A DNA stretch of 64,000 nucleotides from Gloeopeniophorella convolvens. Lineage: Eukaryota; Basidiomycota; Agaricomycetes; Russulales. The notes under the pieces were generated by a model that was not told the DNA's origin, made no database searches, and was given only the letters and a program-made list of their open reading frames with translations. Made by a program: the position numbers and the translations under genes. The stretch spans positions 1,240,001 through 1,304,000 of the forward strand of contig WTXD01000002.1 of the NCBI GenBank assembly GCA_022496205.1, read 5' to 3'. This document shows, one piece after another, positions 10,085-22,092 of the stretch. How positions within the stretch are numbered: position 1 is the stretch's first letter; every line of letters begins with the position of its first letter.

Positions 10085-12606
10085 TTACCAGGTGACTCCG
10101 GGGGCATCCCCCGTGGTTGTGTTCCAAGCGTGCCCTGCGGGAATATCCCAGTCACCGTTGCAAGCCCAATCCCAGCTCGTCTTGGCTATGATCTTCTTCT
10201 GTGCCGAAATGAACGTTGGGATGGGGCACATCCCATCAGCATCTTTGGGACAGCCTTCAATGCCAGTTAAAGGCGCGACCGCATCGTTGATTATCACACG
10301 GATCTGCTCATCCTCACGCGAAGGGCAGGACAACACTGTGAAATGCTTGAGTCATGTTTCGAGATGCATGAGCGACGAAACCCACATTGGAACTGCACGT
10401 TCGTTGAGAATGGCGCGAGTTCGGACACACGGAACGTCCTGTGCTTGGGTATATGGTCGGTGGGCAATGGACCATTCTCCGCAAAGCTCGAGATATTGAG
10501 CGCTGTGATAACTGCGTCGGGGATGCGTTGGTGAATCTCAATAATTTCGGGAGAGGAATGGGGCCTACTGTTAAGGACCACAACTTCGTGAGTCGCATCG
10601 ACATAAAGGTTGTGATCAAGAGGGAATGTGATGGGGTTGTCATCGAGGGTAGCATTGGTAGAAGAATTGTGTGTGGCAATGGGGGTATGCGTTAGGCGAG
10701 CTATCATCTCTTGGATGTAACCGATGCCTTGGACGCGAGCCAAAGGAGCTCCGAACCCGGAGTTGTACCTTGGAGCACCATCAGCAATCCTGATCTCTTG
10801 CTGGCGTCACACTTTACCAGAAGTAAACATCCATGCTAGGCATTGACGTTAGCTACCAAAGTGGGCATCCTTTATAAAGGACTTACGCATAATTGAAGCC
10901 TTCCCATTCTTCTTCTGTGAAGAGGCTGCAGAATTTAGAAAAGCCTATTGCCACGGTCTGCGGCGGAGCGTCAATGAGTGCAAGAAACACAAGTTGAAAT
11001 ACTCACTTCATAAGCACACATCTGTTGCATTGTGTATACGTCCTCGATGCTGAGAGTATAGCCCGGAATCTGTTCTTGTAACCTAGCTCGCGCCGTCCTG
11101 AGATACACGTTCGCCCACTCAGCGACGAACGGTGTGCCACGGTCGGCTTTGGTCTTATCACCAGCATTTCGGCATCTGAGAAGATATGAGGACAACAAAG
11201 ATGCGAGAAGGTGCCATAGCGTACGTCATGTAAGGAGCGAGTGTGTTGTTGAACTGTTGCAGTGAGCAGTTAATTTAGCTCCCACAGACGGAAGAGCTCG
11301 AGTAAATGCTAACCCCGCCATCTTCGATGGTGATACTCTGAAGGTATTTGTCTTCATGAGGAATTCCCCAAAATCCGGCGGCGAAATTCAACGCGGAAGC
11401 AAGCATACGATCTCTAGCAAGAGAGAACAGGATCGGAAAAGAAAGCAGGATTAAAGGTGTCTCGACGTACTGTGATTCAGTGCGGAACACAGGGAGCGCA
11501 TCCGTAAAATTCTGGAAGGACACGCTCAGGAACGGCCGAGGGGATGGTGGTGCGGACAAACCTTGAGCAGAAAACCGTATTTGAGCCGGATAGAGATGCC
11601 AAGATCGACTAGGTGGGATTAAGTGGATGCGACAGCCCCGTGGCGTTTCACTCACAAAGCTGCTGCCTGCCGAAAGGCGTCAAGACTTCGGAAGAATGAG
11701 AATCGAATTGGTAAGGGCCACACGGGGTAACTCACCCTCTTCACCGAGCTTGTATGTCCTGAATAGTGTCAATTAAGCGACGATGGCAATCGTGTATGGA
11801 CCACTCACCAGTTGTTCAGGAACTCCAGTTCTCCTTGGGCCGTCCAGTCCACTGCTGCCTCGTTCAGACGACGGGCGAGTGAAGCGGGTCCGCCATAGGC
11901 CGCTGCCCTGTGGTCAGCATTATGAAGACGAACGAAGCACACTGAGCGCACCCCAGGAAGTAGGATATCTAGCACCGTGGCGGTGAAGGAAATGAAGGCC
12001 AGTGACGCTACAGCCGTCAGGTACACCGGGGTCGGAATCAATCCCAAATGCTCCACGCTTGACACTGTACCACGGGGCGAGATTGCCCCACTTCTTGAAG
12101 AGGTCGAAGCCCTTCGTCGATTTGCCCCCTGCGTGCAAGTTCGAAGGGACAATCAAATGCGCCGCGCCGGTGTGCGTCGGGTATGCAGGTGCGGAGATAA
12201 TGAGTGCTGGCTCTGCACCAGTGGGTGTTGCTCCAGCATGGCCGACATTGGTGGGGAACAGGGGTGGGTAGTTGTTGGTCGGGGTGGGGGGCGGCCAATT
12301 GTGCACCTCGGTCGACCCGACATAAGGGGGAGCGAAGGCGTGGGCGGAGTTATCTGCTGAGGACTTCAAGGTGAAGCACGCTGAACCGAATATCGAGTAT
12401 TGGGCGAGCGCGCATGCCAAAGCTCCAGAGACGAAGGCGAGGACGAGGTAAGGTACTGAGACGGTCCTGCTCGAGACAGGACTCGCAGAGAGGCGGGCTG
12501 TAGATGCGGAGGGTTCTCTGGCAGAGGACGGAAGAAGGGACTGTTGCTCTTCAACCTCTGGTTTGTACTCGTCGCCGGCCTCAACGTCAGCGTCGAACTC
12601 CTTCAT
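10085..12606 (-). CDS. Histidine acid phosphatase (phytase-like) with N-terminal membrane anchor
   Basis: Starts MKEFDADVEAGDEYKPEVEE at 12606. A single hydrophobic helix at about residues 51-69 (VPYLVLAFVSGALACALAQ) follows an acidic cytoplasmic tail, giving a type II anchor instead of a cleaved signal peptide. After a Pro-rich stem comes the catalytic FLHRHGARYPT (RHGxRxP, about residues 209-215). The C-terminus RVIINDAVAPLTGIEGCP, followed by DGMCPIPTF, is characteristic of the fungal phytase/acid phosphatase family, with paired Cys. The proton-donor motif reads YVDATHEVVVLN (THE at 10585-10593), with Glu where classical phytases have HD; splicing a 57-nt intron (10512-10568) leads on to IITALNISSFAENG. 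Likely an ecto-phosphatase on the cell surface or in vacuoles. Many short introns. Confidence 0.88.
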
Positions 12607-12692
12607 CCTGTGTTCAAGTTGACAGCGATGGTGTGGGCCAAGTTGCGCGGGCCGGCGCCGCCGATATTAGCGTCCTTTCATATACAGGTCGG

Positions 12693-14845
12693 CTACTCTT
12701 CTCCATTACTCAATCTACCGAGGTCCTTCAAGATAAATACAGCCTCTTCTACTCGGGCCTCCAAAATAGTCAGTTTCTCTATCTTCCCCTCCCACTCCCT
12801 CAGAACTTCTCGCTCGTTGCGTGTCAGCAAGCCCTCATCTTGGCTCACGTCGCTCCGTTCTCGTTTCTCCAACACGGCCCTGACTCCCGCTTCCCCCGTT
12901 TCCGCCTGTTTCCTCGCATTGATATTGTGCAGTGTCTTGTACAGGTTCCCCAAGAGCACAGAAGATGCCTTTGACAGATCTACATACCTGGAAAGACGTG
13001 CATCAACATCATCTGGTTCAATCCAGCGGAGGGACATGGCAGGCGCACCACAGATAAAAGGTGCGTGTCGGATTGCGATCTGCACTCTTCGGAACCTCCT
13101 GAATGCTGATCAGAGATTCAGATGACATTGCCGAGAGCAGTGGTCGGACATCTTTTGGGGCAATCATCGCGAGTTTCGATACCTAAGCCGATCCTCTTTG
13201 GAATCAGCGGGCACTAATTGTACAGTTGAACATACCTGCTTCTCGTCGACCTTCCCAGAATCAAACAAGAGACGCAAGACCCTCACGCCATCGTCTCCGT
13301 GCCTCTCTCGAGTGACGGCCTCCAGGACGCGCCTTCGGAGTCGCGAAGCGATGATGCCGAACTCTACATAAACCTTGGACCCGCTGAATGACACAAAAGA
13401 AGAGGCTCTCCCCGCTGGTGTTGGATTGTCAACGAAGGCAAGCATGGCCAAATACGACTTCACGAGTGTGATGTCCTTTGACTTCTTAGTCTTGAGGGCG
13501 AGTCCAGATGCTAGTTCGTGGTCATCTTCGAGTTGCAGAGATACGTTGGCGGCCGTGGTCGAATCTGTTCAGTGAATCAACAAATCAACGACGAAGCTTG
13601 ACAGAGCCTGGAACATACCAGAACGAATATCAACGATAGTTTTTTGTTTGCTCTCTGTTGCCTTCAGGGCGGCTCTCAATACCGTAGCGGCACCATCATT
13701 GAAGCGTTCCCTCGCTGCAGCTTCAAAAAGCTATTTGAGACATTCAGCCCCTGCGGTCAGGACGATTCAGAACGTGCTGACCTTATTGCGAACGTGCACA
13801 TTGAATTTGTCGTAATTCACCCGGAAATAAATATCATCCTAAGAGAGACGTTATAATATGTGCATCACGGGAGGATATCAACAAACGTCGACAACATCGT
13901 CTTCTGATACTTTGGCTCGCTGTCGGGGAGTCAATAATCGCAACATAGACAAGGGGTAAGATCTAACATGCCTTGGTGAGCCTCGAAGCTATATGGCCTT
14001 TTGCTTTCTAGCAACCGTCTACATAAATCACAGCACCATACACTTGCATGAGATGAGCCGCTTACCAGGCCAACTTTCTCTGCCTCTGCCTCCTCTCTTT
14101 TTAACCGGGCCTCTGCGACCTCGCGAGCCTCGCGCAGCTCTTTTGCGGTGGGGAAACCAGCGATCTTGGCTTTCTCCTCGGCTTCGTACCGAATACGTTT
14201 GTCTCTGGGGGATACGTGTGATAGTACAGTGGATGGTTTGAGGTACGACGCAGTGACAAGGCCGTGCAAAGCTTGTGAATAGACAGCAGACTCTGTGCAA
14301 GCCAGTTGGCGCAGAGACATAGCCAGTTGGAAGTGGACGCACGTTTTGAACCACGGGGTGCCAGTTGCGACATAATATACGGCGGACGAAGCTTGCCATG
14401 GTCAAGGATGAGCTGGACGATACTACCGCCCTGGAGTTCAGCTTGTTCAGTAATGAGGGACCGGCACCGGAGACTTCCAAACGTACCGCTGCTCCGAAAT
14501 GTTGCTCTGCCAACCACACGTATTTGCCGAACCGTAACCGCGTCAGGCATTCGTCGGTGTTGACCTCAAAAATCTCTCCGCCATCATCAGAAGTAGCATG
14601 CCAGAGGACATTGTGCTGGACTAGAGCAAGAATGGCTGCGCGGACTGTGCGCGGCTTGAGGACAGAATAGCGCACGATTTGAGGGAAGGAGAGACGGCCG
14701 CGGGACAGAAGAACAGATACGACGGTCTGTCAAGACAGTCAGAAGAAAGACAGCAGACCTTCAACGCCCTGCTCACAGATGTGAGTTTGCCAAAATGCGA
14801 GCGAATAATTTGCACGCATACATTGGCGGTGTCCGCGTCCGCCAT
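12693..14845 (-). CDS. rpc82: RNA polymerase III subunit Rpc82 (Rpc3/C82)
   Basis: Starts MADADTANVCVQIIRSHFGK at 14845. After an intron it continues VLLSRGRLSFPQIVRYSVLK, PRTVRAAILALVQHNVLW and GEIFEVNTDECLTRLRFG, the winged-helix HTH region of C82/RPC62. A later block, YLKPSTVLSHVSPRDKRIRY then GFPTAKELREAREVAEAR, is typical of fungal Rpc82. The C-terminus (RWIEPDDVDARLSRYVDLSK, then LTILEARVEEAVFILKDLG) ends at 12693 in a coiled coil. C82 works with C34 and C31 in Pol III promoter opening for tRNA and 5S genes. Its stop is only 86 bp from the start of the acid phosphatase. Confidence 0.93.
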
Positions 14846-15445
14846 GCAGCAGAAAGAAGGATCTCTTGTCGGAAGTCCGGCACGATTGTGGCCGCGAGAT
14901 CAAATTCGCGATACTGCACGCGCGGATTTGTGGGCTCGGTTTCTTCAGATGCTTCTGTCAAAGCGCAATTCGACTACCAGACTACATTAAGGAGAGGGTC
15001 CTAAATTGCCATAGAACACGTTAGACTTCCGTCTTGAATGTAAGATGATATATGCAAAAGGAGCCATGCTACAAAGCTACACATGTGAAGCGGGTCTATG
15101 CTCGTAATGATAGAAAGTCCAGGACGAAATGACCCCAGTCCCTAGGACTCCCCAAAGATCAGTTTTCTGGTTGGACAGTCTCCGCGGCCCACAGGAACGG
15201 TCGCTTATTTTTCACCTGAAAATGTTAGCACTCACAGCAGAGAAAAAAAGTACCCCTGATGAGGACAACGTTGCGATGATGATTAGCGGCAGCGGTCGTG
15301 AAACACTTAGCCTTTAACGATAATGATGCTGGGATAGGATGGTCCCTAAGTACTGGACGAGGATGGCGATGAATGACGGAGACTCGAATGGGCAGCGAAT
15401 AGCGTGCTTCCAACCGTGAGGTCTCGGCGAAGGGCCATGGAGTGA
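14846..15445. other. Intergenic region without visible gene
   Basis: This 600-bp stretch lies between the Rpc82 start and the end of the acidic-protein gene, both on the minus strand. Short frames here lack ATG or are shadows. It should hold the rpc82 promoter. Confidence 0.4.
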
Positions 15446-18298
15446 TCAATGCGTTCGCGTCTTTTTTGGGCCTGGAGTGAATCATTAACATCTGCGCTCA
15501 ACATCACAGGGTGAAAGCTAACTTTTCAGGGTCGATGACTGATCTTGCGGAGACCCAGCGTCCTCGACTTCGTCAAAAGACCTCTTCGACTTGATCGACA
15601 CGATAATTTCAGACAATGTGGTAGAACTGCCAGTCGAGAGCGAGTCGGGTTCACCGACGAGCTCAGGATCAACATCATCGCCTTCGAAAGTCTCGTCCCA
15701 GACATCGTCGCCTTCATCAAGTTCCCAATCTTCCGCATTCTCATCTTCTTGGGAAGTATGAACGACGCCAATTTCTGGAGGTACGTCTGAGATACATCGA
15801 GTTAGATTACGATCCAGTGCATGCAGATATTATACTCGCCATTATTAGCACTTGTCATTGTTTGCCCTTCGTTCGTGCTGTCCAGGGGCCCGAGTTCGGC
15901 ATCAGCAGACTGTAAGAGGGCGTCGTTGACGACATCTGTTGTAACATTCTCTGTGCAATGCGCAATATCATTAGCGAGAAAGACCAGTACTTTTCGACCA
16001 CGACGAACCTGTGGGGTCGTCAGCAGCATCTTCGACTTCATAGCCATCGCCAGCATCAGGAAACTCGGAGTCATGCACCGGGAGTTCTGGCAGAGATCGT
16101 GAGCGACGAGCGCAACATGTCATATTTGAGACTTTACCCTGCAATTCGTCCACCTCGGCAGAACCATTGATAGCTGCGGAGCCAGATAAGGCAAGAACCT
16201 CGCCGCCAGGGCCGGGGTAAGAGGCGGCATCCTCTTCCAGAGATGCAGGGCCTGCCGTTGCGATGGCACCTTCAGCGTCGCTTGGTGTCTCTTCCTCTTC
16301 GTGTGGTTCCGCATGTTCCTCAAATTCTGTTGACTCACGATGATCGACTGTGCCTTCATGAGCGGCGTCAGAGTCAAGCACCGGACCTGGTTCGCTAGCG
16401 GCGATAGCAGTTTCGTCAGTTTCCTCATGTGTATACGCTTCGTCTTCTTCCGATGCGTGTGGGTATTCAGGAGCATCGGCGTATTGATCGGCTACATTGG
16501 TCTCCTGTTCGTGTTCTGCGGAGTCCGTTTGATCATCCTCGTAACCATAATACTCAGTGCCGGCGCCTTCTTGTTCGTTCACTTCGTTTTCCGCTGGCAT
16601 TGCAGGATGGTCATCACTTGTCGGTCCCGGTCCTGCCTGAGCTTCACCGTCATCTGCGCGGTAATCACCAGCTTGGAACTCGTAACCTGGCCGAGCTCGT
16701 CAGTACCGATTAGAAACGCTTGGTAATGCACTGACCTGCGTTGTTGTGCAATTGTTCACCGGGTTCCTGTGATGGATGGCCAGGCGCTCTGGAAATGGCA
16801 AGCTGGGATAGTTGATGCTGAAGGCTGCGATAGCGGTGGATAAACCTAGGAAGCGATACTCGCAGCCGAAGGCGGAGAGGACCGCCGAGACTTAAACCGT
16901 CATGCAACATGTTCAGATCATGCAACGATACTTCACGAGCATGAATGTTGTCCTGAATATCTAATGAGTGTGGCGCAGATTCCAGATAGGAAACAACATC
17001 ACCTCTGCTACCGCGAGCTCCAACTGATAAGCGTCAATAATCATCTCGCCTTCCAAGAACTCGACCACGCGCTGAATGCGCTCTTCCTCACGGAGAGCTT
17101 CAAAAACTTCATTGAGCGTCTCATAGTAGAGAGTAGGTCGTTCCGAAAAGAGGACTGTGTTGGTTGCACTGAGAGCGTCTGTTTCGGGTTGGCTGGGCTC
17201 GCGCGCTGCTGGAGTATTGAAAAGGTAGCATTCTGACTGTGCCGAAGATGACGGCAACTCCAATAGGATTGGAGGGGGGGGCTCGATGTAGACGCCTTCG
17301 GAGATCTCATGGGGGTCAGCGGTATCTTCGCCTTCATCGTTGATCTCATAGGATCCGGCGGGCTGAGGCACAGCTTCACCTAGTTCGACGCCATTGGTCG
17401 CAACTTCGACATGATGAGCTTGAGAAACCTCGTCATTGGGCGCTTCAGCATGTCCTTGGATGACACTGTGTGTTTCCTGAACCTCGGTGATAGAAGCATC
17501 CACCTCGTGCGTAGCGACAGTCGGATCGTGATGGGCCGCGGAAGAGCCCCCCCCTTCAGCGACGGGTTCAGCGACGGGGTAGTGCCCATTATCCGGAATC
17601 GAAGACGAGAGGCCATCGATAGCCACCGGTACCAGGTCAACGACAGCCCCTGAAGGGGATCCCACGGATTCTTCGATGTTTGTTGAGACGTGGTCAACAG
17701 AATCTCGTGCTTCAGGGGGAACCTCAAGCTCTGGAGTCGTCCCCTGAAGGGTGCCAGGACCAGACTGGAGAGGGGTCATCACCTCATGCACTTGGATCGC
17801 GGGAGGGGGTACGAGGCTGTCCGCTTCAGGTAGCGAATGGGAGGGGTGATCCAGGTCCGAGACGACGGGGGTGTATGTCGTCGTTGCTCCATTACCGGAT
17901 TGGACATGAGGTGCTTCCAGAGTTTCTTCAATGGCAGCGTGATCCACGACGACTACGGCGGGTGCGACGACCACGGGGACCGGAGATGGCGCCTGGGGTG
18001 CATCGTAGACATCGATGTCAAGGAGTTCCGAGTCCGCAGACGGGTCTTCACCATCTGCCATTTCATATTCGACGCCTTCGTTGTAGTAATCGTCCATGTC
18101 CACTTCAACGTCTTGCTGAAGTGGCTGAGGGGGAAAGGAGATAGAGAGGCCCAACGGATGTACGTCTTCCTCCATGACTGCTTCAGCCTGTGCCCAAGGC
18201 TTCGGAGAGGAAACTGTTGTATGCATATGGACATCCATGTCGCCTGGGTAGTCGAGCATCTGTGCATCGTACGAGTCGATCATCGTCGTCGTCGACAT
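15446..18298 (-). CDS. Long acidic low-complexity hypothetical protein
   Basis: Starts MSTTTMIDSYDAQMLDYPGD at 18298. The first long exon (to about 17000) is rich in Asp, Glu, Pro, Ser and Val and looks disordered. It ends in a more ordered, helical part (LYYETLNEVFEALREEERIQ, then VVEFLEGEMIIDAYQLELA). A middle exon (about 16930-16730) reads LHDLNMLHDGLSLGGPLRLR. Later exons are Glu-rich (EEDEAYTHEETDE and others). The end reads EIIVSIKSKRSFDEVEDAGS and, after an intron, SPKKTRTH-stop at 15446, a basic end that could be nuclear-targeting. I do not recognise a named family. The ordered segments suggest a conserved core; a nuclear acidic scaffold is a guess. Confidence 0.7.
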
Positions 18299-18519
18299 GC
18301 TTGGATTTGGGGTATGGCAAAGGGCAGAGAGCCGCAGAGAGGAAAGCTCAGACTTGTCACAGTCACAGTCACATCTTAGTCAAACGCCATCTACCGGCAC
18401 GAGCCGGTGTCCGCCTTGTCTGCCGGTGTTCGCAAGTCATTGGCGCCCACCGCTGTGCTCACGCTACTGTCAATCCTAATCCCCTGCAACTGTTTCGCTC
18501 GTGGCGTTTCTGGATGCAG
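18299..18519. promoter_or_regulatory. Divergent promoter region
   Basis: 221 bp between the divergent starts at 18298 (minus) and 18520 (plus). It includes a short direct repeat, gtcacagtcacagtcaca, near 18356-18373. No TATA box is obvious. Confidence 0.35.
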
Positions 18520-19225
18520 ATGGCTTCAGACTCGTCAGAAGAAGCTCAATATGCGCGCCTCGCAGATACCGAATACTTGGTCCGGCGCTCCATGACGAAA
18601 GGCTATCAACTCTTCTCGATCCTAACGCCTCCCATCTATGCTGGTTTCAGTCTTTTCCGTAGGGGAAGGGGTCACCTCACTGTCAACCGACTTTTGAGCG
18701 CAACATTCTATGGTGGAGCAGCAGGTCAGTCAAATGAATGCACTACGGCAGTATCGCATCTCATGTGCAACCGCCCAGGTGTTGTTGGTGGTGGCGCTGT
18801 GGAATACGTCAGGTCTTCGAACTCGACTACAGATACACTTAGGGCCCGCAGAATCCGCGCCGCGTTCGATGTATGTGTCCGCACACTTACCACTTACCCT
18901 CTTGCTGATACACCGTATGCCCTGGCTCTGTAGACAGGTTCACTCAGGGCAGATGATCATGCAACCATTGGTGCACTCCTGTTTGCTGTGCTGACACCAG
19001 CGCTATTTTGGAAGCGGGGAGCTGCCGTCTACCGTGAGTCTCAGCCTTTCCTCCCCGTACACCTTCACTTCTTTGGGTGTGCGAACTAACGATACGATCG
19101 TCCCAGTGGTCGGTGGAGGCGCCGGTTTGGGCACTGCGACGGGATACTTCACACACGTCATCAGAAGCGCGTCTGGCGATGTTCCACCAAAGCCAGTCAT
19201 CCCACAAATAAGCCCTAGCTCATGA
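18520..19225 (+). CDS. Small glycine-zipper membrane protein, uncharacterised
   Basis: Four exons. Exon 1 begins MASDSSEEAQYARLADTEYL (another in-frame ATG lies six bases upstream) and continues QLFSILTPPIYAGFSLFRR. The intron beginning at 18725 is followed at 18779 by VVGGGAVEYVR; later exons give ATIGALLFAVLTPALFWKRG and, after the last intron, VVGGGAGLG-type sequence and the C-terminus PPKPVIPQISPSS, stop at 19223-19225. Two glycine-rich segments (FYGGAAGVVGGGAVEY and VGGGAGLGTATGYF) resemble glycine zippers that pack membrane helices, as in small mitochondrial inner-membrane or organising proteins. I do not recognise the family. Only 97 bp separate its stop from that of the convergent phosphatase gene. 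Confidence 0.75.
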
Positions 19226-19322
19226 CCCTCGCTTTTTTGCCCGGACTGAAGTTTCATCTGTCTTTGCCATTGTCAATACTTACCGTCTCGTACATACACA
19301 AGCATTGTAATCGTCGCAATCT

Positions 19323-21993
19323 CTACTCTCGCCCTTCATCCTTTAGTCTGCCGTCAACCCAAGGGTTTACCACAAGTAAATCTTCATCGGACTGATCGAC
19401 CTCGTCCTGGGGCTCTCCAGCGCGTTGCCTCGCTCCGTCGAAGCAATCAACCCCGCTCATATGCTCCTTTGAGGTAATGTTGATGTGGTCACGGAAGCCC
19501 CTCCGAGACCTTGACCAGCGCACAGCAGAGGACGCAGCCCTCTGCCACTGCTCCGCTATTTTTGCGTGGTGTGATTTGGTCTTCTCCACGCGCTTGCGCT
19601 CGTTTTGAACGATCCGGTGCGTATCTTCATGCAGGTGATCTTGTGACTCGTTGAAACGAGCCAGTCTCGAGACAAAGCGCGATCCTGCTATTCTGTCAGC
19701 TTCTCGAGCCTGTAAACATGTAACAAGAAATGCAGAACCTAATAGATATTTCCGCACGACAGTACTCGTGATCTGGCCCGACTCGTCATCGATCAAGTAC
19801 TTGTTTCCTTTGAGAGGAAGGAAGCCGTCGTGACCCTGCGCCATGTACTCTCTCGTCAGAATCTTGTACTTGTGTTCGGTGTCGTCTCGGGGAATGGGTT
19901 CTCCGTCCTTGGGAGTAGGCGTCGAAAGCCCGCTATCGGACGACATAATTGACACGTCGTCTGCCGCTTCCTCCTGTAGCCACACTCCCAAGACGCGTTG
20001 TCCGGATGGGCGTCGAGAGTCCCAAGAGACGCGGAATCCCGAGATGACAGGAAATCGCCTGTAAGTGCGCGCTCAGACCAAACAATATTTAGCGAAATAT
20101 TTGATCTATACCCCTCCTGCGCAGGCCAAGTCGATAATGATGCTTCAAGGGTCTCCCACAAGGTCTTGCCGCTGATCTCTATGACTACGAGTGGATCTTC
20201 AAATGGAAGAATCTCCATGACATCCCCAAGAGTCAAGTAGCCTTTCATGGTGAAGAGTCAAACAACGCTGCATGAGATGTCTGGAAGTAAACCCACCAGG
20301 TCCGTATACGGAGTCACCACGCAGCATCCCAGCGCAGATAAAGACACCATCTGCTCCCCCCTCGATACCTTTCATGCACAATGCATCGTCGTATGTGTGC
20401 CGCAAAATATCTGCGAACCAGTCCGCACTTGCAGACTGGATATGTAGTTCATACCCATGTCCTCGTCATGTACGAACGATCACTATACCTCTTGCGTTCG
20501 GATCAGTTGAGACTTGACGTCCAGTTCTGCTGAAAGCTTGCACAGCGGTGCCTTGAGAGAAGCGCCTACAGACTTGAGGATATTGTCGAGGACCTTGCCA
20601 AGTTTCTCGCAGTGTCGCATGCTCGGGCTGATTTCGTGGTGTTTCCCTGAAAGAGTATGAGTACACCAGGCAACTACCCAGGCATAGGAAAAATAGTGCT
20701 TACCCCTCACCTTGCTGATCACCTTCTTCCGGATGCTTCCATCTGGCGTATCTGTGACCTCAAGGATAATCTCACTCAGATCGCGGAAGTCTGTCCCGCT
20801 TTTGATGACCAAAACATCGCCATGGTCCTCCTCAGCGCCAAGAACATCGCCAGAGAGGTCATAATTTTCCCATTGGTCCGCCCCGCGCCCTACAAAATAG
20901 AGATGGTCATGGCCGCCAAAAATGATGTCAACGCCGTGCTCGTTGGCGATGGGAGTGCGGGATGAAGGCGTCGACGCAAATAGTTGTTTCGCAAGTCTGA
21001 TATCCTGGTGTCCAGTCAGACTCGCCACACTCTATACCGACAATGAGATACATTGCTCACGTTGGGGACCCTGTGACGAGGTGCATGAATGGGTAGTACC
21101 TATTCACGTTGTGTGATACGTACCGTGCATGCGTTAGAGCGATGACAATATCGCACTTATGTAGGCCAGCAGGATCGCGGAGGAGCTGAGAGAGCCTCCT
21201 TCCCGTCTCCGCCATATCTTGGTACACGAAGTGTGGTGGCCACGATGATACGGTTCCAATCCATTCCCTAAGGCGGGCTCACATAGTCAGTGGCATGTAT
21301 ACATGCATAAAGACGGTGTCGCACTTTTCCACTAGACCGATGACTCCGATTTTGATGCCTCTCCGCTCTAGCACGTAGAACTCCAAGAATTTCTCTGGTA
21401 CTTGCGAAGTTGTCGTGTCCACGATGTTACTCAGAAGCCATGGCTGTTTGCAGACATAAGTTCTTGGTGTGAGTTCGCCCATAATGCTCAGATTACTCAC
21501 AAACTGGGTGTCTTCGATAAGCTTGCAGAGGTGGGGGTACCCTGCAGAATTCTCGTTCGGAACGCGGGGGATAACAGATGGGCATTATAAATACCAAAAT
21601 CAAAATCGTGATTGCCTGATCCACAATGAGCGCTGAGGACCAAAAAATGTGCGTGTTGTCTCTCACCAGCAAGGGAAACGTCCGGATCAAGCCCATTCAT
21701 AACTGGCACCTGGATCCTTCAGCGCTCTCGTTCTACACGGTGAACGACTGTGATCAGCATACCATATGGCTGCCTCTAGTCACAGAGCTATCAACGCTCG
21801 GTGCAAACACATCCCCGGAGAACAAGGTGAGGCCATCGTGCTTGCCATCCTCTCTCAATGGCCAATCGCGGCGAATGTCATGCACGAGACCAGCAAACTG
21901 CGTTACGTCGATAGTCTCGGGGGAGGTAGGCAACAGCTTCTGCGGTCGGACACGATAGACATCGTTCCAATGTAAGATAGGGAGCTGGGTCAT
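19323..21993 (-). CDS. 5'-nucleotidase-family metallophosphatase, cytosolic fungal type
   Basis: Start chosen at ATG 21993 (MTQLPILHWNDVYRVRPQ), which puts the first motif at the N-terminus and leaves no signal peptide. Motifs: LHWNDVY, GLTLFSGDVFAPS (GD), SGNHDFDFG (near 21590-21615), CDIVIALTHAR (near 21140-21170) and VDIIFGGHDHLYFVG (GGHDH), followed by a 5'-nucleotidase C-terminal domain (DVMEILPFEDPLVVIEISGK, then TLWETLEASLS). The C-terminal extension has LTREYMAQGHDGFLPLKGNK and YLIDDESGQ and a charged tail ending at 19323. The usual first metal motif DxH is DVY here. Members hydrolyse nucleotides or nucleotide sugars; the substrate here is unknown. A MITE sits 77 bp upstream of the ATG. 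Confidence 0.88.
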
Positions 21994-22069
21994 GTTGAAT
22001 TGGTATTCCGTACCAAGCGCCTGTGCTTGAAGGAGACGGACAAAAGGATTCAAGCTCTGCCGAGGTTAT

Positions 22070-22092
22070 CACTGCGTGCACAGCAGACTTAT
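22070..22092 (+). repeat. Left terminal inverted repeat of the MITE
   Basis: Perfect 23-bp inverted match to 22526-22548, containing the palindrome GTGCAC. Outer end is CACTG. Confidence 0.92.

Noticed and set aside
3038..12606. Biosynthetic gene cluster around the membrane protein
   Set aside because: Its neighbours are Spt16 and phosphoesterases; no synthase, prenyltransferase, P450 or dedicated regulator is present.
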